Source of the DNA: Candidatus Babelota bacterium
Lineage (GTDB): Bacteria; Babelota; Babeliae; Babelales; Babelaceae
Assembly (NCBI GenBank): GCA_013815795.1
Contig: JACDFK010000008.1
Location: 1-32,258, forward strand
Direction of reading: 5' to 3'
DNA length: 32,258 nt
The translations under genes were made by a program, and so were the position numbers. Positions 22,841 to 30,027 of the stretch are shown here, piece after piece. The first letter of the stretch is position 1. Every line of letters starts with the position of its first letter. The notes beneath the pieces are model-generated. The model was not told where the DNA came from and ran no database searches. It saw only the letters and a program-made list of their open reading frames with translations.

Positions 22841-23368
22841 ATGGTTAAAAAATATATGATGATGAGCTTACTTGTAGCTGCTTTTACCCCTCTTATGGTA
22901 CAGTGCAAATTCAACAGTGAACTATTGCTTAGTAAAGTTGAACAAGGAGATCTTGGGAAATTAAAGTTTTATTTACGCGGAGAAAATGGTATTAATGCAG
23001 ATCTCAAGGAATCTTTGAGTACGGCGGCTAAAAATGCCACCGAAAAAGCGTTTGATGCTATCTCATTTAGAGGAAGTTTCTCTGATAGCGCCTCATTTTT
23101 AGGCGGACTTTCTTTAGTAGGCTTGAGTCTCTTAAATTATCGAGCAATAAGTAAAGATAGTAAATCAGGGTTTTCCTATAAGGTGAAAGATACCCATCGG
23201 TATGGGTTTTATGTGATAGGGCTTCTAGGTCTTATTAAAGGGGTAAGCTTCGTGCAAAGAGGATGGAACTGCACAAACGCTCAAAAACGTCTTAAGAATG
23301 CGCAAGCTCTTGAGAGTTATATTAACGCTTTGCCTGTCGTTGAAGATGATATAAAATCAGAACAATAA
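22841..23368 (+). CDS. WKC-family paralogue 18, WNC subtype
   Basis: A 175-residue member. The ATG at 22841 behind ATAAGGACTATT matches the family leader; an upstream in-frame ATG at 22787 would add 18 polar residues in front of the signal peptide and is rejected. Signal peptide 1-21. The ankyrin-like pair is divergent (L-L-S-K-V-E-Q-G-D-L-G-K-L-K-F-Y-L). R-G-S-F-S-D-S-A-S-F-L-G-G replaces K-S-x-W-D-C. The second hydrophobic segment ends in R-G-W-N-C-T, so W-N-C replaces W-K-C. The helix A-Q-K-R-L-K-N-A-Q-A-L-E follows. It forms a subtype with paralogue 19. A strong terminator follows. Confidence 0.86.
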   Translation: MVKKYMMMSLLVAAFTPLMVQCKFNSELLLSKVEQGDLGKLKFYLRGENGINADLKESLSTAAKNATEKAFDAISFRGSFSDSASFLGGLSLVGLSLLNYRAISKDSKSGFSYKVKDTHRYGFYVIGLLGLIKGVSFVQRGWNCTNAQKRLKNAQALESYINALPVVEDDIKSEQ

Positions 23369-23389
23369 GATAGTTTTTTAAGATTGATG

Positions 23390-23427
23390 TCACCTTGTAG
23401 ATCTCTATGCTACAAGGTGATTTTTAT
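23390..23427 (+). terminator. Rho-independent terminator after paralogue 18
   Basis: A perfect 11-bp stem, TCACCTTGTAG (23390-23400) with CTACAAGGTGA (23410-23420), has a 9-base loop and is followed by TTTTTAT. It begins 22 bp after the stop at 23368. Confidence 0.88.
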
Positions 23428-23782
23428 GAAAATCTATGCAGTATACTGAAAAGTTTTGAGCACCTCATGACGGCGGATTTATAGTTTTTTGTTGAGGTAG
23501 TAGAATTTTTCTGTTTTTTTATTGAATTAATTGAGGCTTTTTCCGATCACCTGTAGTTTTAAAAAGCTCAAGGAAGTAGTAGAGGTTAGTTCTACACTTT
23601 CTTACAAAATAGTTATAGGGACGCGGTAAAATCTGAAAATTTAAATTTTTGTCGTGAGTTTTTGCTAAGGAAAAAGACTGATACAGTGTTTCTCCTTAAA
23701 CCAGTAGACATGGTGATTGAAAATAAAATATAACCAAAAGAGCAGTAATCTCTGTATGTGTGAATCGAAAAGGTATTTAAAA
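23428..23782. other. Intergenic region between paralogues 18 and 19
   Basis: About 350 bp, AT-rich, after the terminator. I see no gene, only the weak A-A-A-A-G-G-T-like ribosome site just before the ATG at 23783. Confidence 0.4.
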
Positions 23783-24433
23783 ATGAATGTATATAAAAAA
23801 TTGGCATTGACTGCCATTATGTGTATGAGTGGGGTAGTGTATTCTTCAGAACTGACTGTCGCTACCGACACAAATGATTCTGTAAAAGCGGTAGAAGAGA
23901 GTGAGAATGCTTCCTCTGAATCAGGAATCGCCGGAACAATGGCAGCTATTGCTCTCTTTGCAATGGTACATGATAAGCTGAAGTATGATCGACTACTTAA
24001 ACAACTCTGTAGGTATATTGAGCAAGGAGATCTTGAGAGGTTGACTTACTCTCTTAGTAATGTGCGTAAAAAAAAGGGGATTAGTAGAGAGATGAAAGAG
24101 ACTTTGCTTTCGGTAGCTGTAAAGGCATGCGATAATGCAGATGAAAATATAACGCTTAGGGGAAGTATAACCGATTGCGCTAAACTCTTAGGGGGTTTTT
24201 CTTTAGTTGGAGGGACAGTAGCATATGCTCATTCTTTATGGAACAAAGATGCTACAACTTTAAGTCTTTCACAAAGAGTCACGTACCATCTTGTAGGTTT
24301 GTATAGCTTGTATAAAGGAGTAAGTTATATAGAAAAAGGATGGAACTGTGCTCATGCTCAAAAGTGTTGTAACAGAGCACACAAGATTGAGACGTTCATT
24401 AAAACGATGAGAATCGATGAAAAACAGGTTTAA
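23783..24433 (+). CDS. WKC-family paralogue 19, WNC subtype with N-terminal insert
   Basis: A 216-residue member, the last of the array. I choose the ATG at 23783 over 23717 because the signal peptide (M-N-V-Y-K-K-L-A-L-T, cut near V-Y-S) begins there and AAAAGGT precedes it. An extra segment of about 50 residues follows, acidic and serine-rich, then an alanine-rich hydrophobic stretch (G-T-M-A-A-I-A-L-F-A-M) that could be an additional membrane segment. Then come a divergent ankyrin-like pair (Y-I-E-Q-G-D-L-E-R-L), R-G-S-I-T-D-C-A-K-L-L-G-G, two hydrophobic segments and K-G-W-N-C-A-H-A-Q-K-C-C. Its signal peptide resembles that of the split gene at 25459. A terminator follows. Confidence 0.85.
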   Translation: MNVYKKLALTAIMCMSGVVYSSELTVATDTNDSVKAVEESENASSESGIAGTMAAIALFAMVHDKLKYDRLLKQLCRYIEQGDLERLTYSLSNVRKKKGISREMKETLLSVAVKACDNADENITLRGSITDCAKLLGGFSLVGGTVAYAHSLWNKDATTLSLSQRVTYHLVGLYSLYKGVSYIEKGWNCAHAQKCCNRAHKIETFIKTMRIDEKQV

Positions 24434-24456
24434 AAAGAAGAATAAGATAGTGTATT

Positions 24457-24503
24457 AAAAAAGCATCGTTATACTTTGGAAAAAAGTACAACGGTGCTTT
24501 TTT
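24457..24503 (+). terminator. Rho-independent terminator ending the array
   Basis: A long stem: AAAAAAGCATCGTT (24457-24470) pairs with AACGGTGCTTTTTT (24490-24503), with one T-G wobble. It continues inward as TACTTT with AAAGTA, around a GGAAA loop. The 3' arm supplies the T-run. It starts 24 bp after paralogue 19. Confidence 0.88.
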
Positions 24504-25458
24504 ATGTTTTTATGGTGTATCAAAAGAAATTGACTCAAGTAGGGTGGTAAGGGTAATAAAAAGAGTGCAAGTCACACTACCCCCTTTGAGAGTATTGTAC
24601 ATCACCGATTTTTCTTACTAAAACCGTTTATTCTATTGCTCAATCATAGTTGTATTCTAAAACCGTAGTGTACTATTTGGCATCTGGTACTCATCATTTC
24701 TACATCTTTGCTGATTTTATAGATAAAATGTAAGGGAGTATTTTCCTAAAAAAGGCAGATGTAAGGATCTTTCCTCTCCTCGTTAAAAAGTATTTCCCCC
24801 TTGTGTGTAAAATAGAGTTCTGTTATCAGCACGCACGTTTATCATACAAGCGCGCAGATTTTTTAGTGCTTCCTGTCTATAGATGATTTCTGACGTTGTA
24901 TAAATACTTGGTGAGGAGCAACTCCTTCAATCGAGATGAAAGCTGTGAAGAGTAAGCATCAAAAAAGCATGAAAATAAGATGTAGTTTTTAATAGAATAC
25001 TCTCTGAGGCCACTATTCGTGCTGCTCATATGAGGCCGAAGCACCACTACAATCAATAAACTTTTTATAGAAAAAAAAAGGTTTTTTCTATGTGCACCTC
25101 TGAAGCAAGCCTTTATTTTGAAATTCTAATAGTGATTATACCCAGGTAGGCAAACCCAGTAAGAGTCCGTTTTAATTATGATACTTACCATGGTATACTA
25201 AGTTTAAATTACTACAAGGCTGTTTAGAGGTGTCTCAAATAGCCTTGTTTAAAGCTTTTTAGCAGACTCTCTCTGTCCATTGTAGAGATATGGTTTAATT
25301 ATTCTAAGAATATCTGTTTTAAGTGTAGAAATTATGTGGATACAAAAGTGCTTATAAAAAGAACCACCTTTTGATTTGTTGCTAAAAAAGTTTTATTATA
25401 GAACTATAATCAAAAATCTTAGCGTTGTAATCAAAAATTGAAAAAAGGTATTTTAATC
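24504..25458. other. 1-kb gene-free spacer
   Basis: No intact gene is visible. A 47-codon minus-strand frame (24783-24926) looks slightly protein-like but has no start. An A/T hairpin (25067-25076 with 25082-25091) and a strong terminator-like hairpin (25214-25248) lie inside, the latter without any gene before it on the plus strand. The region may be decayed sequence or may encode an RNA. Confidence 0.45.
25214..25258 (+). terminator. Orphan terminator-like hairpin
   Basis: ACAAGGCT (25214-25221) pairs with AGCCTTGT (25241-25248). The stem continues inward as TTT-GAG with CTC-AAA (small mismatch and bulge) around GTGT. It is followed by TTAAAGCTTTTT. The nearest upstream gene on this strand ends 780 bp away and already has its own terminator. 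Confidence 0.65.
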
Positions 25459-25794
25459 ATGGAAATAAATAAAAAGCTGGCATTGTGTGCCTTTGTTTGT
25501 ATTTCTGGAGGACTCTTTGCTTCAGAACCTACGAGCGATGATCTTTTAACCCGAGCGGCTGAGTTTACGCAAGGCGTTAATGCTGAGCAAAAATTCAGAA
25601 ATAGCCCGCTTGATGAACAGATTGCTGTTGAGATGGAACTCTTTGAAGCTCTTCAAGAATCAGAGTTGCCCGAAAATAGCTCTACAGTACTACAAGCTGG
25701 AATGGAAGTAGAATATGCACAAGATATTCAAAATGATGCGGATGTACTAATAAAAAAAATTAAGTGGCAAAAATACAGTTCTAGGTTCCGTTAA
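25459..25794 (+). CDS. Secreted unknown protein, N-terminal part of a split gene
   Basis: A 111-residue product from the ATG at 25459 (behind AAAAAAGGT; a TTG at 25438 is less likely). Signal peptide about 1-20 (M-E-I-N-K-K-L-A-L-C, cut near L-F-A), very like that of paralogue 19. The mature part is acidic and helical (E-Q-I-A-V-E-M-E-L-F-E-A-L). At the A8 tract (25752-25759) the frame runs on for only 11 more codons to TAA. Removing one A continues directly into the downstream frame (I-K-K-L-S-G-K-N-T-V-L-G), so this is almost certainly the front of one protein of about 480 residues. No WKC-family elements are present. Confidence 0.75.
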   Translation: MEINKKLALCAFVCISGGLFASEPTSDDLLTRAAEFTQGVNAEQKFRNSPLDEQIAVEMELFEALQESELPENSSTVLQAGMEVEYAQDIQNDADVLIKKIKWQKYSSRFR

Positions 25795-26902
25795 GCCCCC
25801 TCAAATAAGTTTTGGTAAATTGTTTCCTCCTCTTGAAATTGGACTATATAAGAAGGATCTAGTTCATTTATCTTTGACGGCTGCAGATTTAGCAGGAGAT
25901 GTGTTACTCTATAAACATCTTACTAAAAGAAGAGTAGAGACTATTCTGGCTTCACTTAAAAAAGATTATAACGGTTGTATTCGTGCATTAGAACTAAGTC
26001 TGGCCGCTGAGAGAAAACATGAGCTTGCCCAAGGTGAAAAAGGTGGAGATGCCTATTTTATAAAAATGATAGCATGTGCTCCTTTAAAAATATATATATC
26101 TAAAAATCATTATTTAATGGGATCTTTACCTTTCAATAAAGCGGTTTTGATTCCTTTAGTAGCGCGTTGGGGATGGGAAAAGGTAAGTGCTCATCTTCGT
26201 GGCCGTCTTCTTGTGGATTTACCCTATGTAAAGACCGCAGCGCAAGGTATAGGTATCTTTGGAGGTGATGATCCTCAGATGGAAACCAACCGTTTATGGG
26301 CGTTAGGAAAAACGTTTGATAGTGCTTATGAATATGACAAAAAGGGTGATTTAAAACCTGTTAAAGGAGTTTCTCCTCTTTCGCTTTCCTACTGTGTATC
26401 ACGTGTAAGTAACTTTTTTTATCCATCATCGGTAAGGTTAGGTGGTTCTTTAAAGAGCGGTTTACAGTTCTTGAATGATACAATTGGACTTTACATTCCT
26501 AAAGTTTGTTTTTCTAAAGAGGCTGATGTAGTATTTGATTTTTTGGGAATCGGATTTTCAGCACAAGCTTTCGATGCAAGTTTATCAGCAAAATGGCTTG
26601 AATATACGGTACAAGAGCGTTCCACTTTATTACTCTATCTTCGAGAATATAAGGAGCTTTTAGAGTCACCTCAGACTCCCCAAGAAAAACTTTTGAAAAG
26701 TGAACAGAAATTAAGAAATTTTGTTGAAAATGGGCATCAGGATACGTCTTGGTTTCCTATGAGTTTAGCTCAACAGTGGAAAAATTTTCGTTTCATGGGA
26801 GGTAGTACTCTTGGTAGGTATGCAACTACGTGGGTAGTTGGAGTCAGTATGATTAAAGGAGCACTAAATCTTAAGAAACTTTATAATTGGTATTTTGCAT
26901 AA
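25754..26902 (+). CDS. Unknown protein, C-terminal part of the split gene
   Basis: The frame is open from 25754 to TAA at 26900-26902, about 382 codons. It has no ATG or ribosome site near its start; the first usable codon is a TTG at 25820. The protein is largely helical, with an early stretch D-L-V-H-L-S-L-T-A-A-D-L-A-G-D-V, a W-G-W-E-K-V segment, and a C-terminal hydrophobic region (T-W-V-V-G-V-S-M-I-K-G-A-L) that may touch the membrane. I recognise no family. Joined to the upstream frame through the A8 tract it would be an exported protein of about 480 residues. It stands between the paralogue array and the ATAD3-like ATPase, so a related role is possible but unproven. Confidence 0.7.
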   Translation, partial: KKLSGKNTVLGSVKPPQISFGKLFPPLEIGLYKKDLVHLSLTAADLAGDVLLYKHLTKRRVETILASLKKDYNGCIRALELSLAAERKHELAQGEKGGDAYFIKMIACAPLKIYISKNHYLMGSLPFNKAVLIPLVARWGWEKVSAHLRGRLLVDLPYVKTAAQGIGIFGGDDPQMETNRLWALGKTFDSAYEYDKKGDLKPVKGVSPLSLSYCVSRVSNFFYPSSVRLGGSLKSGLQFLNDTIGLYIPKVCFSKEADVVFDFLGIGFSAQAFDASLSAKWLEYTVQERSTLLLYLREYKELLESPQTPQEKLLKSEQKLRNFVENGHQDTSWFPMSLAQQWKNFRFMGGSTLGRYATTWVVGVSMIKGALNLKKLYNWYFA

Positions 26903-27016
26903 TAAAAAAACGGTAAAAATAGAGTGTTAGTAGAGATGTATAGTAAAAGAACATATTTTTTACTGCTTTAAGTACCTAGTTGAACAAAGTTTATGAAAAA
27001 TTTTGTTAGTAAACTG

Positions 27017-27070
27017 AGGGTTAAAATCAGAATGTGGAAAACAACCCTTTGAAATAAGCGTTCAAAGGTT
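27017..27070 (+). promoter_or_regulatory. Alternative hairpins in the AAA ATPase leader
   Basis: AGGGTT (27017-27022) can pair with AACCCT (27043-27048). The overlapping AACCCTTTGAA (27043-27053) can instead pair with TTCAAAGGTT (27061-27070, one bulge). The two structures exclude each other. They lie about 140 bp before the ATG at 27211, so they could form a switch in a long leader. Confidence 0.35.
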
Positions 27071-27210
27071 ACTGTGTAGTTGAAGAGAAAAGGCTGCATC
27101 GTAGAGTAGAAAGGTAGAGGTTTGATGAAGATTTGCATGTAAAGCCCTCGGGCAGATCAAGCAAAGAATAGATAAACGAAAATAATAATTAACAGTTGAA
27201 GGATTATAGT

Positions 27211-28827
27211 ATGTTACATAGAACAGTAAAAAAGCGATTTACACTAGGACTTTTAGTTCTTCTGAGCGGCTCTTTTATCCAGGCGGGCGATAATTTTTGG
27301 CAGACCATGGGGGAAGCCGCGTTTGATATGGCCGGCCAGGTAGCAAAAAACGTGAAGCTACAAGAAGGTGTCGAGTTTATGGTAGATGGAACAAAAGCTT
27401 TTGTAAATGGATCGGTAGAGTTTGCAGATCGTAATATTAAGCGTTTGCAAGAGTATAATCTTGAAATGCAACGACAAAAAGATAAAGCTCATAATGATGA
27501 GATGGACCGGATTGATTCTCAGTTAAGAGATCGCGATATACCAGAGGAGTATAAAGCTGAACTTTTAAGACAGAAAGCTGCCTCTACAAAAGCGTATGAA
27601 GCCGAAAAGTTAGCAGGAATTAAAAAAAATGAAGAGTTAGCCGAGTTTGTTAAGAAACAAATGGATAAATCGAGTGACCTACTGTTTAATGCTGGAAAGG
27701 ATTATTTGAAAGCGGGGCAGGAACTTAAAAAAGTGACTGCAATGGCGTATCAACAACGGAAAGCAGAAGAAGAGAAGGCCAAGGTTTATATGGATAGTAT
27801 AGTTAAAAACCCCGGTTTTTTCATAGGGACGTTTGGAGCATGTGTTGCTCTGTACTATGGATTTAAGCATGGGATACAGTATGCGGATGATATGATACGT
27901 CTTCCTCAATTAGCTGAAGAAACATCCTTAATATCTGGACGTCAAAAGTTTGTTAATTGGGTAACCGGTGTTGAACCTCAAGAATCGGCGCTTTCTGATG
28001 TTATTCTTCATGAAACGGTAGCTGAACAGATTAATGAAATAGCTGAGTCTTTAGGCAATATCGTTAAAAACGGATCTATGTTACCAAATATTGTGTTATG
28101 GGGTCCTCCAGGATCTGGGAAGACGATGGTCGCAAAAAGATTAGCACGAAGCTCCGGTCTTGATTATATCTATTTTGCTGCATCTTCTCTAGATCAGTTT
28201 AGTACTGAAGAGGCTGTTAAAAATGTAGTGGAGCTTTTTGAATCTGCAAAGAAAAACAAGAAGAAGCTGATGATCATTATTGATGAAGCTGAAGTTGCTT
28301 TAGTAAAAAGATCACCAGAAACTCCAGAAAAAACCCGTAAAATCCTTACTCAGATATTAACGTATACCGGTACAGAAAGTCGTGATTATATGTTTGTTGC
28401 GATGACCAATAGACCTGAAGATCTTGATGAAGCGATATTAAGTCGTATCGATCATTCTCTTTATATCGGAAATCCAGAATATGAGCAAAGAAAAGCTCTT
28501 GTAGAAATGTACATCGATAAATATCTTGTTAAGGGTCAACATTTACAAAATAAACCAACAGGGTTATGGGACTATTTCTTTACAACTCCTGATCCAGTCG
28601 TAAAAGTCACTGTTGGAGAAGATGTTTTCTGCGATGAACATATAGAGTATCTTACCAAAATCCTTGATGGATTTAATGGTCGTGATATTTCTAAACTTGT
28701 TCTAGGGATGCTTAATGCAGCGTATGCAAAAGAAGATTGTACTCTTACCTGGACTATGGTGGAAAGATTAGTTAAAACCAAGATCATGGAAAAAACTGCT
28801 GGACAAAAAGGATTCATAAGAACCTAA
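27211..28827 (+). CDS. ATAD3-like membrane AAA+ ATPase with signal peptide
   Basis: A 538-residue protein. The ATG at 27211 follows GAAGGATTATAGT, the same type of leader as the array genes. Signal peptide 1-24 (cut near I-Q-A). A charged coiled coil covers about 60-195. One membrane segment lies at 202-221 (G-F-F-I-G-T-F-G-A-C-V-A-L-Y-Y). The AAA module has Walker A G-P-P-G-S-G-K-T at 298-305, Walker B L-M-I-I-I-D-E at 353-359, sensor-1 N400 and a likely arginine finger R412 in S-R-I-D. The domain order, P-x-L-x-x-E-T-S at 232-239 and M-Y-x-D-K-Y-L-V near 435 match ATAD3, the mitochondrial inner-membrane ATPase, as I remember it. After signal cleavage the coiled coil would be periplasmic and the ATPase cytoplasmic. 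The substrate is unknown; FtsH is excluded because there is no metalloprotease domain. Confidence 0.87.
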   Translation: MLHRTVKKRFTLGLLVLLSGSFIQAGDNFWQTMGEAAFDMAGQVAKNVKLQEGVEFMVDGTKAFVNGSVEFADRNIKRLQEYNLEMQRQKDKAHNDEMDRIDSQLRDRDIPEEYKAELLRQKAASTKAYEAEKLAGIKKNEELAEFVKKQMDKSSDLLFNAGKDYLKAGQELKKVTAMAYQQRKAEEEKAKVYMDSIVKNPGFFIGTFGACVALYYGFKHGIQYADDMIRLPQLAEETSLISGRQKFVNWVTGVEPQESALSDVILHETVAEQINEIAESLGNIVKNGSMLPNIVLWGPPGSGKTMVAKRLARSSGLDYIYFAASSLDQFSTEEAVKNVVELFESAKKNKKKLMIIIDEAEVALVKRSPETPEKTRKILTQILTYTGTESRDYMFVAMTNRPEDLDEAILSRIDHSLYIGNPEYEQRKALVEMYIDKYLVKGQHLQNKPTGLWDYFFTTPDPVVKVTVGEDVFCDEHIEYLTKILDGFNGRDISKLVLGMLNAAYAKEDCTLTWTMVERLVKTKIMEKTAGQKGFIRT

Positions 28828-28853
28828 TACTCCGCAAACGTTGGTGTGATTAC

Positions 28854-28887
28854 AAAGGGACCGTCTGTATGTACAGGCGGTCCCTTT
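28854..28887 (+). terminator. Hairpin after the AAA ATPase
   Basis: A 16-bp stem, AAAGGGACCGTCTGTA (28854-28869) with TACAGGCGGTCCCTTT (28872-28887), has one T-G wobble. It begins 27 bp after the stop. No T-run beyond the arm, but strength and position fit a terminator. Confidence 0.75.
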
Positions 28888-29671
28888 CATTATGTAAAGT
28901 ACCGCCTTATAAACAAAAAGGAAAATTTCTCTGTAATAAAGGTGTGCAAGTATGACAAGATTTTTTTATTAAAAAAACATCTTTTTAAGAAGAGAGGGTG
29001 TAGCTTTAGTAGGTTATTCGAAAAAATATTTTAAGGATAAAAAACAGAGAAAAAAACTTTTAGTGGAGAGATACCATGAGTCCCGCGCGTGCCGAGGGGC
29101 GCTTTAACCGATCGATCAATTTTTCAATTCATATATCCAGAGGTACACGAATTAGGCAATCAACGGAGGAGATCTAAAGGTAGGGAGGTGTAGGGAGAAA
29201 GATGCTCAGTAGGCAATGATTTAAAATAGAGTAGATGCCTTTCTTTGAATGGTAAATTCAATACAATAGATTCTCCGGAGATTCTCCGATTTAGTAATGC
29301 ATCGTGTAGAATCTCAGTAAAATCCAATGCGTATATATCTGTTTTTGATGATTTCAACAAATATTATGCACTAGTTATTATCGTATAACTCCTCGGTAGG
29401 AGATATTATTGAGCTGCAGTAAGAATCTGGTAGGTTCTCTATAGAAACTGGTTACGCGGTAGAAAGTTTCTTGTGGCAAAGATGAAAAGTTCGCTTATAC
29501 TTACAAGTTATTTCAGTGTGTATGGGATGTTTACAACAACGATAGTTTCTCTACGTAATGGATGGTTCAATTAGAAACTATTATTTTAATTACAGAACTT
29601 TTGACATTTACAGTACTACTCTGGTAAGGTATTTGACCGTAAGCACCTTGATAAAAAAGCCGGAGAGACTA
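28888..29671. other. Gene-poor spacer
   Basis: About 780 bp. It contains a GC-richer patch near 29076-29125 with a 33-codon frame behind GGAG (29076-29177), a minus-strand open frame without ATG (29160-29360), and a direct repeat of AGATTCTCCGG-type sequence near 29268-29290. I see no gene that I can firmly support. Confidence 0.45.
29076..29177 (+). CDS. Possible 33-residue small protein
   Basis: An ATG at 29076 is preceded by GTGGAGAG at suitable spacing and followed by 33 codons to TAA at 29175-29177. The product is arginine-rich (begins M-S-P-A-R-A-E-G-R-F). The first 45 bases are clearly richer in G and C than the surroundings, which could mean a structured RNA or imported piece instead. 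Nothing else supports translation. Confidence 0.2.
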   Translation: MSPARAEGRFNRSINFSIHISRGTRIRQSTEEI

Positions 29672-29950
29672 ATGAATAAATGTTTAAAGATATTGTTAAC
29701 GTTAGATATTAAAGAGGGATTTTTACAGTCCTTTATTCAACATCATGCTCGTACGTATGATCTGGAAGGCATGGCGCAGCTTATGGGCCAGGATAAGTTG
29801 AAAATCGTGGTATGTGGTGAAAAAGAACAGGTAGACTCCTTTATCGATATACTCCATAAAGAATCGACAAATGCTGGTATTGCTGATATAGAAATAGAAC
29901 CTTATATCAAAGATAAAGATTATCGCGGTGTTTTTCGAGTAATTGAATAA
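29672..29950 (+). CDS. Acylphosphatase-like protein with altered active site
   Basis: A 92-residue protein. The ATG at 29672 follows GGAGA; the longer frame from 29558 lacks a ribosome site and adds unconvincing sequence. The pattern of an acylphosphatase (small ferredoxin-like fold) is visible: a first strand, a helix F-I-Q-H-H-A-R-T-Y-D-L-E-G-M-A-Q, a strand K-L-K-I-V-V-C-G, and a helix E-Q-V-D-S-F-I-D-I-L-H. True enzymes have an arginine in the loop before the first helix (G-V-x-F-R) and an asparagine after the second strand. Here the loop reads E-G-F-L-Q-S and glutamine stands at the asparagine position, so catalysis is doubtful. It lies 77 bp before the Omp85 gene and may share its transcript. 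Confidence 0.7.
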   Translation: MNKCLKILLTLDIKEGFLQSFIQHHARTYDLEGMAQLMGQDKLKIVVCGEKEQVDSFIDILHKESTNAGIADIEIEPYIKDKDYRGVFRVIE

Positions 29951-30027
29951 AAAATAATGCACGTAGTTGAGTTTTGTTGTATACTAAAGGCACGTAAAAA
30001 ATAATAATTTTTTTCATGTGCTTAAAT

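Noticed and set aside
22841-22925. Lipoprotein signal in paralogue 18 (cysteine near the cut, V-Q-C)
   Set aside because: Glutamine at -1 does not fit a lipobox, and the other members have ordinary signal-peptide cuts.
24783-24926. 47-codon minus-strand frame with protein-like Q-E-A-L-K-N-L-R-A-C stretch
   Set aside because: No start codon with a ribosome site, too short, and no family recognised.
27211-28827. FtsH protease
   Set aside because: No H-E-x-x-H metalloprotease motif or domain follows the AAA module; domain order is coiled coil, membrane segment, AAA.
28846-29034. 62-codon plus-strand frame after the AAA ATPase
   Set aside because: Its beginning lies inside the terminator hairpin and the sequence is low-complexity lysine/phenylalanine.
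29160-29360. 66-codon minus-strand frame ending near L-P-L-D-L-L-R
   Set aside because: Only TTG starts, stop immediately upstream, no ribosome site; a remnant cannot be excluded but is not supported.
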